A stretch of DNA of 36,036 nt from Chara braunii (GCA_003427395.1 BFEA01000033.1:4795932-4831967), one strand, 5' to 3'. Positions 18,633-27,376 are shown, numbered from the stretch's first letter. Made by a program: numbers and translations. The notes: generated by a model from the letters alone, not told the origin.

Positions 18633-19404
18633 TCGGTGCAAAATCGGTGCTGCGTACTGGGTTTTGGCAAGGCAGGCAGGCAGGCAAGGTTGCCTTGGGG
18701 GTGCGGTCTTTAGTCTGCTGACCCTTGTTCTTTGAAGGGGTTGTGCTGGAATTCTGGGGTCCATTTCAGGTTTTTTGGTATGCGATTGGCCATTTTGAAA
18801 TGGTATGGTATGCCCAATATGCCAGATTTTTGTTATGATATCATTGCGCAGGGCCATCAAAAATTGATCTGTGCTGGAAGACTGTTGGTTGCTGTGTTGT
18901 TCTTTTTTGATTGATTGCCCTCATGTGTTGTGTAGGTGTTGTAGATGAGTTAGATGTGGCGGACGACGTTATTATGGTGATAACAGTCGCAGAGGGAAAA
19001 CGATCACTGCCAATCTTCAATGAGCAGGCCATGGGTGAGAACGGGAAAGCAAGTCTTTTCTTCAAGAGTTACGCCTCCAAATGCTCAGGTGCCTCTTCTT
19101 CCTCCACAGAGCATACCTGAGAAAAGCATGATTTCGTCACCAGAACCTGCCAACATGGACTCGTCGGAAACCTGGTAAATAAGCAGCCCTCGCTGATGCT
19201 CTCAGGAGTCAAGCTATTGCCCCTTTTCAGAGACTTCTTATCCTCCTGGGTGGAAAACCCGGTTATTTTCTTTGGTTGATTGATTGATCGATTGGTTGAT
19301 TGATTGATTAGCTCGTTTGGTGGGTTGGACGGTTGACGCACTTGACGAGCTATCAAATTTTTTGACAGCTTGTCATACAAAAAAGTCACATTTGGGAAGC
19401 ACTG
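18633..19404. other. No gene; TTGA repeat
   Basis: No recognised coding sequence. A TTGA/TTGG tetranucleotide run lies at 19276-19311. Confidence 0.45.
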
Positions 19405-19616
19405 TTTTTTTTTTTTTTTTTTCAGCTCCAGATTGTGGCAGAGGCTGGATGCTAGGCCTCGGGAGGTGGCTGTCGTTGTGCTCAACGAGCGGGGAGATCA
19501 GACGGTTTGTGACAGCTTGTTGGGGCCATTTCTCGATTTAGGTGTGTCATCCTTGTGCAGGGGCCATGCTAATCTTCCCTGTATCGTTGAAATTTGAACA
19601 GATGTCCGAATGAAGG
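19405..19616 (-). mobile_element. U6-headed chimeric retroposon with poly(A)
   Basis: On the minus strand a U6 snRNA sequence (19616 to 19522) is followed by about 100 nt of unrelated sequence and then 18 A (T run 19405-19422 on the plus strand). U6 fused 5' of another RNA's poly(A)-bearing 3' end is the classical product of LINE template switching. A target duplication is not clear: GGAAGCACTG beyond the tail only loosely resembles the sequence at the U6 end. Confidence 0.6.
19522..19616 (-). pseudogene. U6 snRNA copy
   Basis: The minus strand reads AACGATACAGGGAAGATTAG, then CATGGCCCCTGCACAAGGAT, then GACACACC and AAATCGAGAAATGGCCCC. This is U6 with few substitutions, including the spliceosomal ACAGAGA box altered to ACAGGGA. 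The 5' stem (CCTTCATTCGGACATC) is degenerate, and there is no U6 promoter upstream because organelle-like tRNA sequence begins immediately. Confidence 0.85.
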
Positions 19617-19682
19617 CATTGGTTTGCTAAATCAACATCATACAACAAGATTGTATCATGGGTTCAATTCCCATTTCCTCCG
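19613..19682 (+). pseudogene. tRNA-Ser(GCU), 5'-truncated, organelle-like
   Basis: AAGGCATTGGTTTGCTAAAT contains the anticodon stem-loop with GCT. A long variable arm (CATACAACAAGATTGTAT region) follows, then the T arm ATGGGTTCAATTCCCAT and acceptor end TTCCTCCG. From memory it closely resembles plant mitochondrial trnS-GCU. The acceptor 5' strand and D arm are missing where the U6 copy begins, so it cannot fold fully. Confidence 0.75.
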
Positions 19683-19689
19683 CTCCACC

Positions 19690-19762
19690 GGGGGAATAGT
19701 TCAAGTGGTCGAACGCATGTTTTGCAAGTATGAAGTTATCGGTTCAAGTCCGATCGTCTCCA
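19690..19762 (+). tRNA. tRNA-Ala(UGC)-like, probably pseudo
   Basis: Folds as a 73-nt cloverleaf: acceptor GGGGGAA/CGTCTCC, D arm GTTC/GAAC, anticodon stem CATGT/GTATG with loop TTTGCAA (anticodon UGC), variable AAGTT, T stem ATCGG/CCGAT with loop TTCAAGT, and discriminator A. The G3-U70 pair, the alanine identity element, is present. Two mismatches at acceptor positions 6-67 and 7-66 suggest decay. It lies 7 nt after tRNA-Ser and 12 nt before a tRNA-Thr half, organelle-like spacing that suggests transferred organelle DNA. Confidence 0.7.
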
Positions 19763-19774
19763 ATTTCCCCGTGA

Positions 19775-19810
19775 GCCCACATAGCTCAGGTGGTAGAGCA
19801 TTCCCTTGGT
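19775..19810 (+). pseudogene. tRNA-Thr(GGU) 5' half
   Basis: GCCCACATAGCTCAGGTGGT then AGAGCATTCCCTTGGT gives acceptor 5' strand, D arm GCTC/GAGC, the 5' anticodon stem and the GGT anticodon. It then passes abruptly into T-rich unrelated sequence. The break falls within the anticodon loop. Confidence 0.7.
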
Positions 19811-20483
19811 TTTTCCTTTTTTGCAATTCTTACCAATTTAATAATTTATCATTTATGTATTCTTGGGAGTCACTGTCGTTTCGTTGGTAACTAGTTCGCT
19901 GTTTTTTTTTTTTTTTTCCAGTCTTTGCAACGAATACAGCTCATGTTTGAGGGCTAGTTTCGATCTGCTCCCTCCGCCTTCACAAGGAAGTCAAAGCGAA
20001 TGGCAATTGTGAAACAACTGTGCTTGAGATTTTTATCCGGTGTCAGGAACAACAGCGTGTTTCAAGCATGCAACAAAAACGGGTCTCCATGGTGCGAGGA
20101 GAGCCCGCTGTTTCATCCCTCACTTGCACTTCAGCATCTGCTTTTCCTGCGTGCCATTTTCATGACTGAGGTGGGATCATATGAACCTGCTTTACTAAAT
20201 GTAAGGACAAGCTAGCAGCCGACCTCGCTGGTTCGCGCCTGAGTTTTTGTCCAATACCAGGAACGGCAAAGTGTTTCAGCGGGCTGTCTGCTGTCGGGTG
20301 AAACACTCAGTGAGCTGCAGAATGTACCAATGGGGGGCTCCAGAGGCATCAGAGGTGGGCCAGGATCCAATCAGCAGCTTATCTCCCTTCTCCTTGCCTT
20401 ATTCGTAGTATCTGGCAGTTTTCAGTATGGGATCTGAGAGGGAACTAAGGGACAGGCAAGCTGACAGTCAATCCTCCTTCAAG
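19811..20483. other. No gene; diverged internal repeat
   Basis: TTTT.TCC...CAGGAAC..C...GTGTTTCA-type blocks at 20031-20070 and 20242-20275 are old duplicates. No coding signature. Confidence 0.45.
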
Positions 20484-20658
20484 GAGGAATGAATGCTGGT
20501 CAGGGGTCCTTCGGCCCTACGGAAGGAAGCGTGAGCGTGTATATTGATGTATTCATTCTTGACTTGCCGGGGGAATAGGAACCGGACTGATGCTCCCCAG
20601 AATGGAAAAGGAGCCAGGACCATAAGGACCTGTTTAAAAAATAAAAATAAAAAAAATG
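20484..20658 (+). mobile_element. A-tailed retroposon family H, copy 1
   Basis: GACTTGCC, AGGAACCGGACTGATGC, TCCCCAGAATGGAAA and GAGCCAG match the copy at 25353-25623 in order and spacing. It ends in an A-rich tail with T interruptions (20635-20657). I found no clear TSD, so this copy is probably older. Confidence 0.7.
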
Positions 20659-20946
20659 CAGCAACAAAAGGGTTTTCAGCTTCGCAGTGCTCGGCCAACT
20701 CCATGCCAGGTGAACAGAGTCCACCCTATCTTTGATTAACTTATAATGTGTTCGATGTTCATGACGGCCCACGCTCTCATATTCACTGCCATCATCATTG
20801 CAATTAGAACCTAGAAAAGAGTGAGAAGGAGATTTCTGAAAGATCGAAAGAGCTTCGCAAAGCTGCGAAAGGGCTTCTTCTCTTGCTTGCCATTTTGTGA
20901 TTGAGGTTAACTGTTGGCTGGCTTTTATGTATGCAAATGCCAATCA

Positions 20947-21001
20947 TTAAACCAAGGCTACCAGAGGGTGCCGGGGGGGACCACTCACCCGGTTGGGTCA
21001 C

Positions 21002-21034
<33 letters not shown>

Positions 21035-21208
21035 GTTTTGAAATTTTAATTAAAAAAATTATTTTAAATTTGGTAGATGTGACCCTGAGGCAAAAGTTGT
21101 TCAGTTTATTTTTCTGCATCACATAGTTTTTTTCCCCTTGTCCTTGCACGGCCGGGCAGCCCGGGAAAACAGGCGACCTGGGCGGGCCGGCTGGTAGCCC
21201 AGGTTTAA
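20947..21208. mobile_element. MITE with 18-bp TIRs and central A run
   Basis: TTAAACCAAGGCTACCAG (20947-20964) and CTGGTAGCCCAGGTTTAA (21191-21208) are inverted repeats with two mismatches. GC-rich arms enclose an A run (21003-21031) and an AT-rich core sharing GGCAAAAGTTG...TCTGCATCACAT with the hAT-like MITE at 12760 and the left part with 15850-15946. No TSD was recognised and no ORF is present. Confidence 0.6.
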
Positions 21209-21286
21209 AGTTTAAACCATTCTTATTTCACAATGTCACAGGTGAAAGGGCTTACTTGCTTCTGATGTTGGTGACAGTGGCACACT

Positions 21287-21328
<42 letters not shown>

Positions 21329-22155
21329 GGACAAACAACCCGAGTGAATGCTAGGAGTGCTGATAGGAGCAGACACCACTAGCATGCTCGAGGAGGCTCC
21401 ATCTATTAGTGGGGAGCGGCACCTGCTGGAAATCGGGTCCAGCGTCCCTCAACAATTATAACCAGATGTTCCGTTCTCCTCCCGTAATCATGTCAATATG
21501 CTACGTGCCGATCCACAAAATGTGTGCGTAATCACCCGAAGCGACACAGTAGCCCGCTCTATCTGAAGAGCAGCATTGATTGCCCTCAAGCGAGGGGATC
21601 AACTGCTCATCACGGTTAAAACAAAATTCCTGTCCCGAACCCCCCACCGCCCGGTTATGAAGACATTCGCAGCGCAGTGAAAGGAAGAGGCAATCAGGGC
21701 AGTAGGCTATATGAGCTTATTGTAACCAATTCCGAATTCATATTGTCTCTCACAAGTTTATCCTGAAGCCTCCCTATCCCCCCACACTCCTCAGGAGCAG
21801 TGATTCACGTTACAAAAAAGGGGGGCTGTTCCATTCTCTCGAGAAGACATCTCCCATCTTCGAAACCCTCATCAAGATCTAACACGCTCTCACACAGCAA
21901 AAGAGGGGAAGGGTATTTGAAGAAGGGATGTGCAGTTTTACCCTGTTGAAATTATCAATCACATCAGTGCGGAAAAACAGAGGCACAGCTTACTACATCA
22001 AAATTGTCTATTACCTCAGTGCGGGAGAGCAGAGGACCGACAAAGGAAATGGCACCTCAATTTCCGCACTGAACTTACCCGTCTCACGCGGCAGGAGAAA
22101 AATTCCACGGTCGTCCCTCCCCTGCCACGTGGCACATACTCAACTACATGAGAAG

Positions 22156-22222
22156 GCCTATTATGAGAAAGCCTATTATTATAGAAAGCCTATTATGAGA
22201 AAGCCTATTATTATAGAAAGCC
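22156..22222. repeat. 32-bp tandem repeat, two copies
   Basis: GCCTATTATGAGAAA followed by GCCTATTATTATAGAAA is repeated twice. It lies in the 3' untranslated part of the retroposon. Confidence 0.85.
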
Positions 22223-22317
22223 GCAAAGGGGTCCACATCGCAAATATTATTTAGAAAGATAAGCGATAGAAGCATGTTCTCGCTATCATGCATCCCCTGC
22301 GGCGCTGCTCCAGTCGT

Positions 22318-22749
22318 TCACCACCCAACCCCACCCGGATCCCATGAACGAAGCAGAATGACGTTCCGCACAGTCGATGAGCCCCGAATCATTGTAAACA
22401 TGCCCAAAGACGACCCCCCTCCAAGAAGCTCACCTCTCCCGCATATAGCAACGGGCATACCCCCCCCGAAATCATTACTATGACTTCCATTGCTTACAAC
22501 TTGGCCGTCGCAGAAACATGCACGGAGCTCACCTTCTTCGCCGGTATTATGGTGGTTGCCAATGTTGTTGTTGTTACTGCAATCGTCACTGCTAATGTTG
22601 TTTTCGTTGGCTGCTTTGTTGTCAACACCCTCCCCACACCAATCACCTTCAATACCGGCGCGATTGTCGTTGTTGTTATTGTTGGTGCTGTTGTTATTGT
22701 TGTTTTCCTCGCACCTGACCACACAAAAGTGCAGCTCTCCGTTGTTGTC

Positions 22750-22797
<48 letters not shown>

Positions 22798-23406
22798 GCT
22801 GCTGTTGTTATCATCGCACAAAACCGCAATCCCCCCTCCGCCCCGAGAGCACTCTTCGACATCCACAAGCGAACGCGCCTCCAGTTCACCACAACAAACC
22901 TGCCTCTCCTCAGGCTCCTCGCGNCTAATTCCGAGCTCGTTGTTNGAAAGAGCAATTGGAACACCCACGTCATCGNTTGCATGCAAGCGATNCCNCGTNG
23001 TAGNGCCAGGCACTTGCCCCTCCNCAAGCCCCACACAGCTACCCTGTTGCGAACCTCCACATGTCGTCTTCACATGCAGCCCCTCCCAAAGCTCTACGAA
23101 AACTCCTCTCAATTTCCTTATCATCTCAGCACGATCGCCCATCTCAGCTGTCGCCTGTGCTCTCTCGGTAATACTCAATAGTTGAAGAGAAAAATTCGCG
23201 CGGATCTCCTCGTCCCATCCGTTGAGCACTTCCTCCCCCTCATCTAAAAGCTCCGCTGATAAATCCTGTTGACGGTGAGTAAGCACATCATAGAGCTCCT
23301 CCATCTGTCGTTTGTGCATCCTCACCACCTCCAGCGGCGCCTCCTCCTCTTCCAACAGACCAGCAGCCACTTCATCCTGCATGATTGCCGCCTGCATCGC
23401 CATCAT
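22318..23406 (-). CDS. Hypothetical poly-Asn protein of retroposon (362 aa)
   Basis: Not recognised. The start is the first of two adjacent ATGs, with an in-frame TAA seven codons upstream. Residues about 1-115 are charged, Glu- and Met-rich and look helical or coiled-coil (MHKRQMEELYDVL, DEEIRANFSLQLL). The middle holds eight codons with ambiguous bases (22924-23024). Residues about 200-300 contain Asn runs encoded by GTT repeats on the opposite strand (22735-22800). The C-terminus is Gly-rich (DFGGGMPVAICGRGELLGGG) with no zinc knuckle, protease or polymerase motif. It occupies the 5' half of an A-tailed insertion, like an ORF1-type or passenger protein. The Val/Leu-rich frames on the other strand are shadows. 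A retroposed host gene is an alternative. Confidence 0.45.
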
Positions 23407-23408
23407 TA

Positions 23409-23708
23409 GTTTATGTGTGAAATATTATGTCGTGAAAGCCGCCCCCAGAACTCGCGCACTCTCAATACAATCTAAACTTTCAACTCCTTGCCCCGACGTG
23501 CCGTTGCGTCAAGATGCCACGTGGAGTAACCCCACTTACGCCCGTGCCTAAACACCAAGCGGGCTCCAATACAACCAAGCGCAGCTATGGCGCTCACAGA
23601 GAATCGCCACTTCTGCCCCAGTCTGCGGAGTGCGGCCGGGCCTCGCCGACCGGTCCGCAGCGCAGATTAGCGCTAACAGCGCGAGTTACCACTTGCTTTC
23701 TGTCCTGC
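23409..23708 (-). other. Retroposon 5' leader
   Basis: GC-rich near its 5' end, with an imperfect inverted repeat (TCTGCGGAGTGCGG...CCGCAGCGCAGA, 23621-23669). No obvious A/B box. This would hold any internal promoter. Confidence 0.35.
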
Positions 23709-23795
23709 GTGGCACACTGTTTTTGCGAACAACTTTTCCCTATCTTTGCTTTGTTGCCATTCCTGTGGCACATTGACATCGTATCTGAGACTTCC

Positions 23796-23900
23796 TTTTT
23801 TATTTATTTATTTAAATTTTATATAAACACCCCGGGTTTGGTAGGGGTGCTGGTATGAGCAGACACCCCTAGCAACCCCTACGACCCCCCCAATAGATCG
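23796..23900 (-). mobile_element. 3' end of a stem-loop retroposon
   Basis: The minus strand reads TAGGGGTG-TCTGCTCATACCAG-CACCCCTA, a perfect 8-bp stem, followed by CCGGGGTGTTTATATAAAAT and an A-rich tail (AAATAAATAAATAAAAAA). The loop and flanking words match the stem-loops at 21350-21383 and 35626-35673. The remainder of this copy is not recognisable. Confidence 0.6.
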
Positions 23901-24116
23901 TACAAGAGACGTTGTCGGCCTGTAAACCAGGATTGTAAGACTGGATTTCAGTGTGAGGATTCAGAATCTTCAGACTGTTCACCATTAGCCATCCAGTCTC
24001 AGCCAAATGAACACCTATGCCAAACAGGAACGATAGCGTGGACAATTCTGTTGCATAAGGCTGCCCTTCTCTTTTTTTTTTTTTTTCCTCTTAGCGCTTG
24101 CATTACAGTGCAGTGC
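23901..24116. other. No gene seen
   Basis: Only a T run at 24072-24086. Confidence 0.45.
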
Positions 24117-24205
24117 CCTTGTTGTGATGTTAAAACAAAAGAAGCGGTGATGCCTAGCATCCATGGAGCTTGACATCCCAGCGTTTTGTTTTAACATCAA
24201 CAAGG
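24117..24205. mobile_element. Small inverted-repeat element (89 bp)
   Basis: CCTTGTTGTGATGTTAAAAC (arm continues to 24140) pairs with GTTTTAACATCAACAAGG (24188-24205). The arms are 22-24 bp with a 2-base bulge. MITE-like. It lies next to the LINE C-terminal fragment at 24239. Confidence 0.55.
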
Positions 24206-24238
24206 ATGTCTAGCTTGGATTACTGTCCTTAGAGCTAT

Positions 24239-24290
24239 AAGGCAACCACTCTTTGATAATCCAGGGATAAGGGATGATGGCCACCATCCA
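24239..24290 (+). pseudogene. LINE C-terminal fragment
   Basis: Encodes RQPLFDNPGIRDDG. The same block, RQPLFGNT, ends the LINE relic at 7811-7836, with 17 identical bases (AAGGCAACCACTCTTTG). Too short to classify further. Confidence 0.5.
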
Positions 24291-24300
24291 TGGACGCAAA

Positions 24301-24460
24301 CCTCTAAGGACAGTACTTCATATCGTACACAGTGAACTCGGTGCGTTCACTGTGAAAGTAAAGCCTCGCGCACTGACTTCTTATTGCAATGGTGCACTCA
24401 CTATGGAAGTAAAGGCCCGCACACTGCGTTCTTTTTGCAATTGTGCACCTCTAAGGACAG
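24301..24460 (+). repeat. Local tandem duplication with perfect hairpin
   Basis: CCTCTAAGGACAGTA occurs at both ends (24301 and 24446). Between them a roughly 50-bp unit (GTGCGTTCACT/GTGCACTCACT...AAGTAAAG.C..GC.CACTG..TTCTT.TTGCAAT) is duplicated. CACAGTGAAC (24328-24337) is perfectly complementary to GTTCACTGTG (24345-24354). Confidence 0.65.
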
Positions 24461-25340
24461 TAGATGACTGTCATGGGTCAGCCATGGGTAAGGGAATACA
24501 ATCGGTTAAGAAAGTCACATAGGGAACGAGGGAAAAAGAGATCGGTTGAAGCAAAATGAACTTTAAAAACCCTTATCAAGAGATGTAGTCAATGCAGTTA
24601 GAACCTACCGGTGGGGGGTAGAAATTAACAAAATACTGAAGTAGTTAAATACCCCCATTTGCACCCCTCAATGGAACTGAAAGCTGGAAAGAGCTTCTCA
24701 AAGAGGAATTCCCCTGGAAGCCAGGGGAGTGGGGGCTAGAAATTAACGGAACACCCCCAAACTGGTCATATTATTTCTCTCACATAGACGTGAGATGTTG
24801 AGAGATGAGAGAATGACTGACCGGCTAAATCAGCCACGGTAAGGCCTCAACGATATACCCAATAAAACATTCTCACACGCATGCCAAATAAGCCATGAAA
24901 GCGAAAACGATGAAGCTCAAAAATCGTTCCAAAGAGCTATCTGAGATAGACGTAAACAAAAACATTGCTCATGATCAACCCACATGAGAGCCGAAGCCTC
25001 ATACCACCAATCCATCCACAGTCTGGTGGCCATTCCCTACGTAGACGTGAAGCCGGTAACTTCTCTGTTGTGTTCGAAGTTCGAACCTTTTCCCAATTTC
25101 CCAAAACATCAGTTGCTCCAACTTCTATCTGACGTCTATTTTGAACAAAGACCCAGAAGAAGTCACCCTTAAAGTGAGAGTGATGGGGGCTGTCACCAAA
25201 ATAATATACTTCAAACTGGATCACCGATCCACGAACCGGAGTTTGATCCAGCAGAATGGGGTTGGCACTTAGGAAAGGGCAGAAGACGCCATACAGTCAT
25301 ACCACTAACAGAATATACAGTCAAATTGAGATATTATGAC
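24461..25340. other. No gene; one retroposon-head-like fragment
   Basis: GGTAGAAATTAAC and GGCTAGAAATTAAC (24616, 24731) are direct repeats. AGGGCAGAAGACGCCATACAGT at 25274-25295 resembles the head of the retroposon at 25353 and may be a truncated copy. Confidence 0.4.
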
Positions 25341-25352
25341 ATGCTACTCAAG

Positions 25353-25557
25353 GGCAGAAGAAACCATACCGTCGTACCACGATGGAGGTAATGAATGCCG
25401 CCCTCTCGGGTCTCCCTGCCATAAAGGGGAGAAGCGTTGAGTGTGTTGTCCTCTGTACTTTGACTTGCCAGTAGAACAGGAACCGGACTGACACTCCCCA
25501 GAATGGAAATAGAGCCAGAGCCATGGCACTCTGTTCTCAACGCCCCCCACCCCCCCA

Positions 25558-25622
<65 letters not shown>

Positions 25623-25623
25623 G
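25353..25623 (+). mobile_element. A-tailed retroposon family H, copy 2, perfect 12-bp TSD
   Basis: ATGCTACTCAAG occurs at 25341-25352 and 25624-25635. Between them is a roughly 205-bp body ending in 62 consecutive A (25559-25620). The body shares GACTTGCC, AGGAACCGGACTGA, CTCCCCAGAATGGAAA and GAGCCAG with 20484-20658. The perfect TSD and uninterrupted tail imply a recent insertion. No tRNA-like A/B boxes are evident, so the origin of the head is unknown. Confidence 0.85.
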
Positions 25624-25742
25624 ATGCTACTCAAGACAAAGAACCCTGCATCTACTGTCAATTGTAGAGAGAGCAGGTTAATGGAGGCCCGCAGGCAGAA
25701 ATTAGAGCCCAATGGTCTTAAAGTAAAATTGCAATTCAAACT

Positions 25743-26012
25743 ATGACTCAAAAACAGGATATTAAGAAGGTACTCCAGAAATTTCAAACAAATTGGCTGG
25801 GGGAACGATCAGAAGGGAAGCTGGGAGAAGTGAAGTGGCCAAGGGGGGAAGGAGATGGAGGTTTCAAGAGAGACTATGATATCTTCTCCCACAACTGGTT
25901 CGATCTTCAACCAGGAGCCTTTTTGAGATCGCCTGATTCGTTCTGTGACCTCTTTCCTCTTCCAGACAATGTGATGGTGGATCTCAGATGGTTTGGGTTA
26001 GATATATCATGA
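25743..26012 (+). CDS. Hypothetical 89-aa ORF
   Basis: Not recognised. The composition looks protein-like (FSHNWFDLQPGAFLRSPDSF, aromatic- and Asp-rich C-terminus) and there is no low complexity. It could be one exon or an element remnant. No promoter or splice support was seen. Confidence 0.2.
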   Translation: MTQKQDIKKVLQKFQTNWLGERSEGKLGEVKWPRGEGDGGFKRDYDIFSHNWFDLQPGAFLRSPDSFCDLFPLPDNVMVDLRWFGLDIS

Positions 26013-26239
26013 ATCGTGGCTCACTTTAACTAGTTCGGGGGGTTGAGTTTTTAATGATCTATTCTTTTTTGTTACTCTGGATATAGGGGAAGGTATGATA
26101 AAATTTTGCTCGAAATTCCAGCATTATAGTTTATCTTCATTATCTTGATTAAGTGGGTAGAATTGCTAGGTTGACTCCATTTATCTGGCGGCCTAGAACG
26201 GCTGAAGAGGCAGGTTCTACTCTCAATTTATGATTCTTG

Positions 26240-26309
26240 ATGGAACTTATGGGAACTTTGAAAGGGACGCTGGACCCGTTTTCCAGCAGGTGCAGCTCCC
26301 CACTAATAG
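26240..26309 (+). repeat. Retroposon 3' block cut by adapter
   Basis: GGGACGCTGGACCCGTTTTCC then AGCAGGTGCAGCTCCCCACT and AATAG match the retroposon 3' regions at 21.4 kb (minus) and 35.56 kb (plus). In those copies the block continues to GAT(T)GGAGCC and a stem-loop. Here it stops exactly at the adapter, so the true continuation is missing. Confidence 0.75.
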
Positions 26310-26347
26310 CTGTCTCTTATACACATCTAGATGTGTATAAGAGACAG
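26310..26347. other. Nextera mate-pair junction adapter (artefact)
   Basis: Identical 38-base mosaic-end dimer to 2966-3003 (CTGTCTCTTATACACATCT plus its reverse complement). Sequence on either side may be unrelated. The flank between here and the gypsy LTR (26348-26570) shows no gene. Confidence 0.98.
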
Positions 26348-26765
26348 GGCGTAGGGAGGCTATGGAATACGGGGCAAGAGCCTGCCACCTATGGAACCAT
26401 GCAATGACTTGCTGGTTCCAGTGGCCTGCAGCCTCTCTTGTCGACGCTGTACTATAGGTAGGATAGATTCGTAATTTTGTTTGGCTGAGGGCTAACCGAG
26501 AGACCTACCTGTAGGGAAAATTCTTGAGGGACATATCTGTAAATTTGGGAAAACACAGGCCCGTACTAATTGAAATTACCTACAGCGACCCTAACTGCGA
26601 ATAGCAGGCCCAGGCTACCTCTAGGACAGACAGGCCCTAAAGGCCTTTGCTGATAGACGGTCCTATAGCCTATAGCCGGACAGGTAGAGGTCGAGAGACC
26701 GAAACTGAAACGGTACCGGTCGGTCCAGTCAGTCCGGTCTAGGTCGTGTCTAGGCTAGTGTAGGT

Positions 26766-26775
26766 TATAGATAGG
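26766..26775 (+). promoter_or_regulatory. LTR TATA-like box
   Basis: TATAGATAGG here corresponds to TATATATAGG in the 3' LTR (34277-34286), about 195 bp into the LTR. This is a reasonable U3 promoter element. The 5' copy carries a T-to-G change that would weaken it. Confidence 0.45.
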
Positions 26776-27370
26776 ATGGGGACATCGGCTCAGGGCTTTT
26801 GGCGGTTGGTACCGTGTACATCGTTCCAGAGCAACGCATGAACTGGAAGTGGTGACAGCTTCAGCGTTGGTGGAGACGGACATAGCCAGACCTACTGTGC
26901 GTCGGCCATAGCTGGGACCTTCACTGTAGTCTGACAGCACGCGGGGCTGTACAGAGGTCTGGCCTATTCGAGGTCTGCTGGAGGCGAGAGAAGTTGGTGC
27001 CCTGCTGGACCCTCCTCAGGAGTAGGGTGTCAGGGTGTGTGACACTGCAGCTTGTCTTCCTCAGAGATCATCTTTGTCAGGAGTGGTGGCGCTGCTGCAC
27101 ACTTCCACCTGGGAAGTCATCTGGCACTTCATCATCATCAGACATTGTGGCACTGGTCTTCTTCTTCATTGTCTGAGTGGCGCTTGGCCTCAGAGGCCTG
27201 TTTCGGGGTGGCGATTCCCTCTGGAGGCAGTATTTGGGTGACGCTTGATGTTTCAGGGACTCAGGGGTAGTTCTAGCGGTTATTCAGGGTTGGGGAGTGA
27301 AGCGCTGCTCATTCCTTAGCAGTGCACCATGGTTTTGGGGTTATTCTGACATTTTGAGACTCTTGAGTTT

Positions 27371-27376
27371 AATAAA
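27371..27376 (+). promoter_or_regulatory. LTR polyadenylation signal AATAAA
   Basis: Lies about 600 bp downstream of the TATA-like box in the 5' LTR. The corresponding 26-bp segment is absent from the 3' LTR, where it would be needed for transcript 3' end formation. Confidence 0.5.

Larger units (their letters stand above)
21288..23708 (-). mobile_element. 2.42-kb A-tailed retroposon with ORF and 11-bp TSD
   Basis: GTGGCACACTG occurs at 21277-21287 and 23709-23719. Between them, on the minus strand, lie about 300 nt of leader, a 362-codon ORF (23406-22318), about 990 nt of 3' sequence and 40 A (T run 21288-21327). TSD, poly(A) and ORF agree in orientation, so this is a retroposed transcript or non-LTR element. 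The 3' end (GGGACGCTGGACCCGATTTC, CAGCAGGTGCCGCTCCCC, then a stem-loop) recurs at 26.25 and 35.56 kb, and the stem-loop also at 23.84 kb. That favours a repetitive element family over a one-off retrogene. I see no reverse-transcriptase motif, so it is non-autonomous or internally deleted. Confidence 0.7.

Noticed and set aside
22480-23185. Plus-strand Val-rich and Leu-rich ORFs of over 230 aa
   Set aside because: Shadows of the minus-strand poly-Asn ORF through GTT repeats.
24937-25224. 95-aa minus-strand ORF as a gene
   Set aside because: No recognisable domain, no conservation evidence and no promoter or splice signals.
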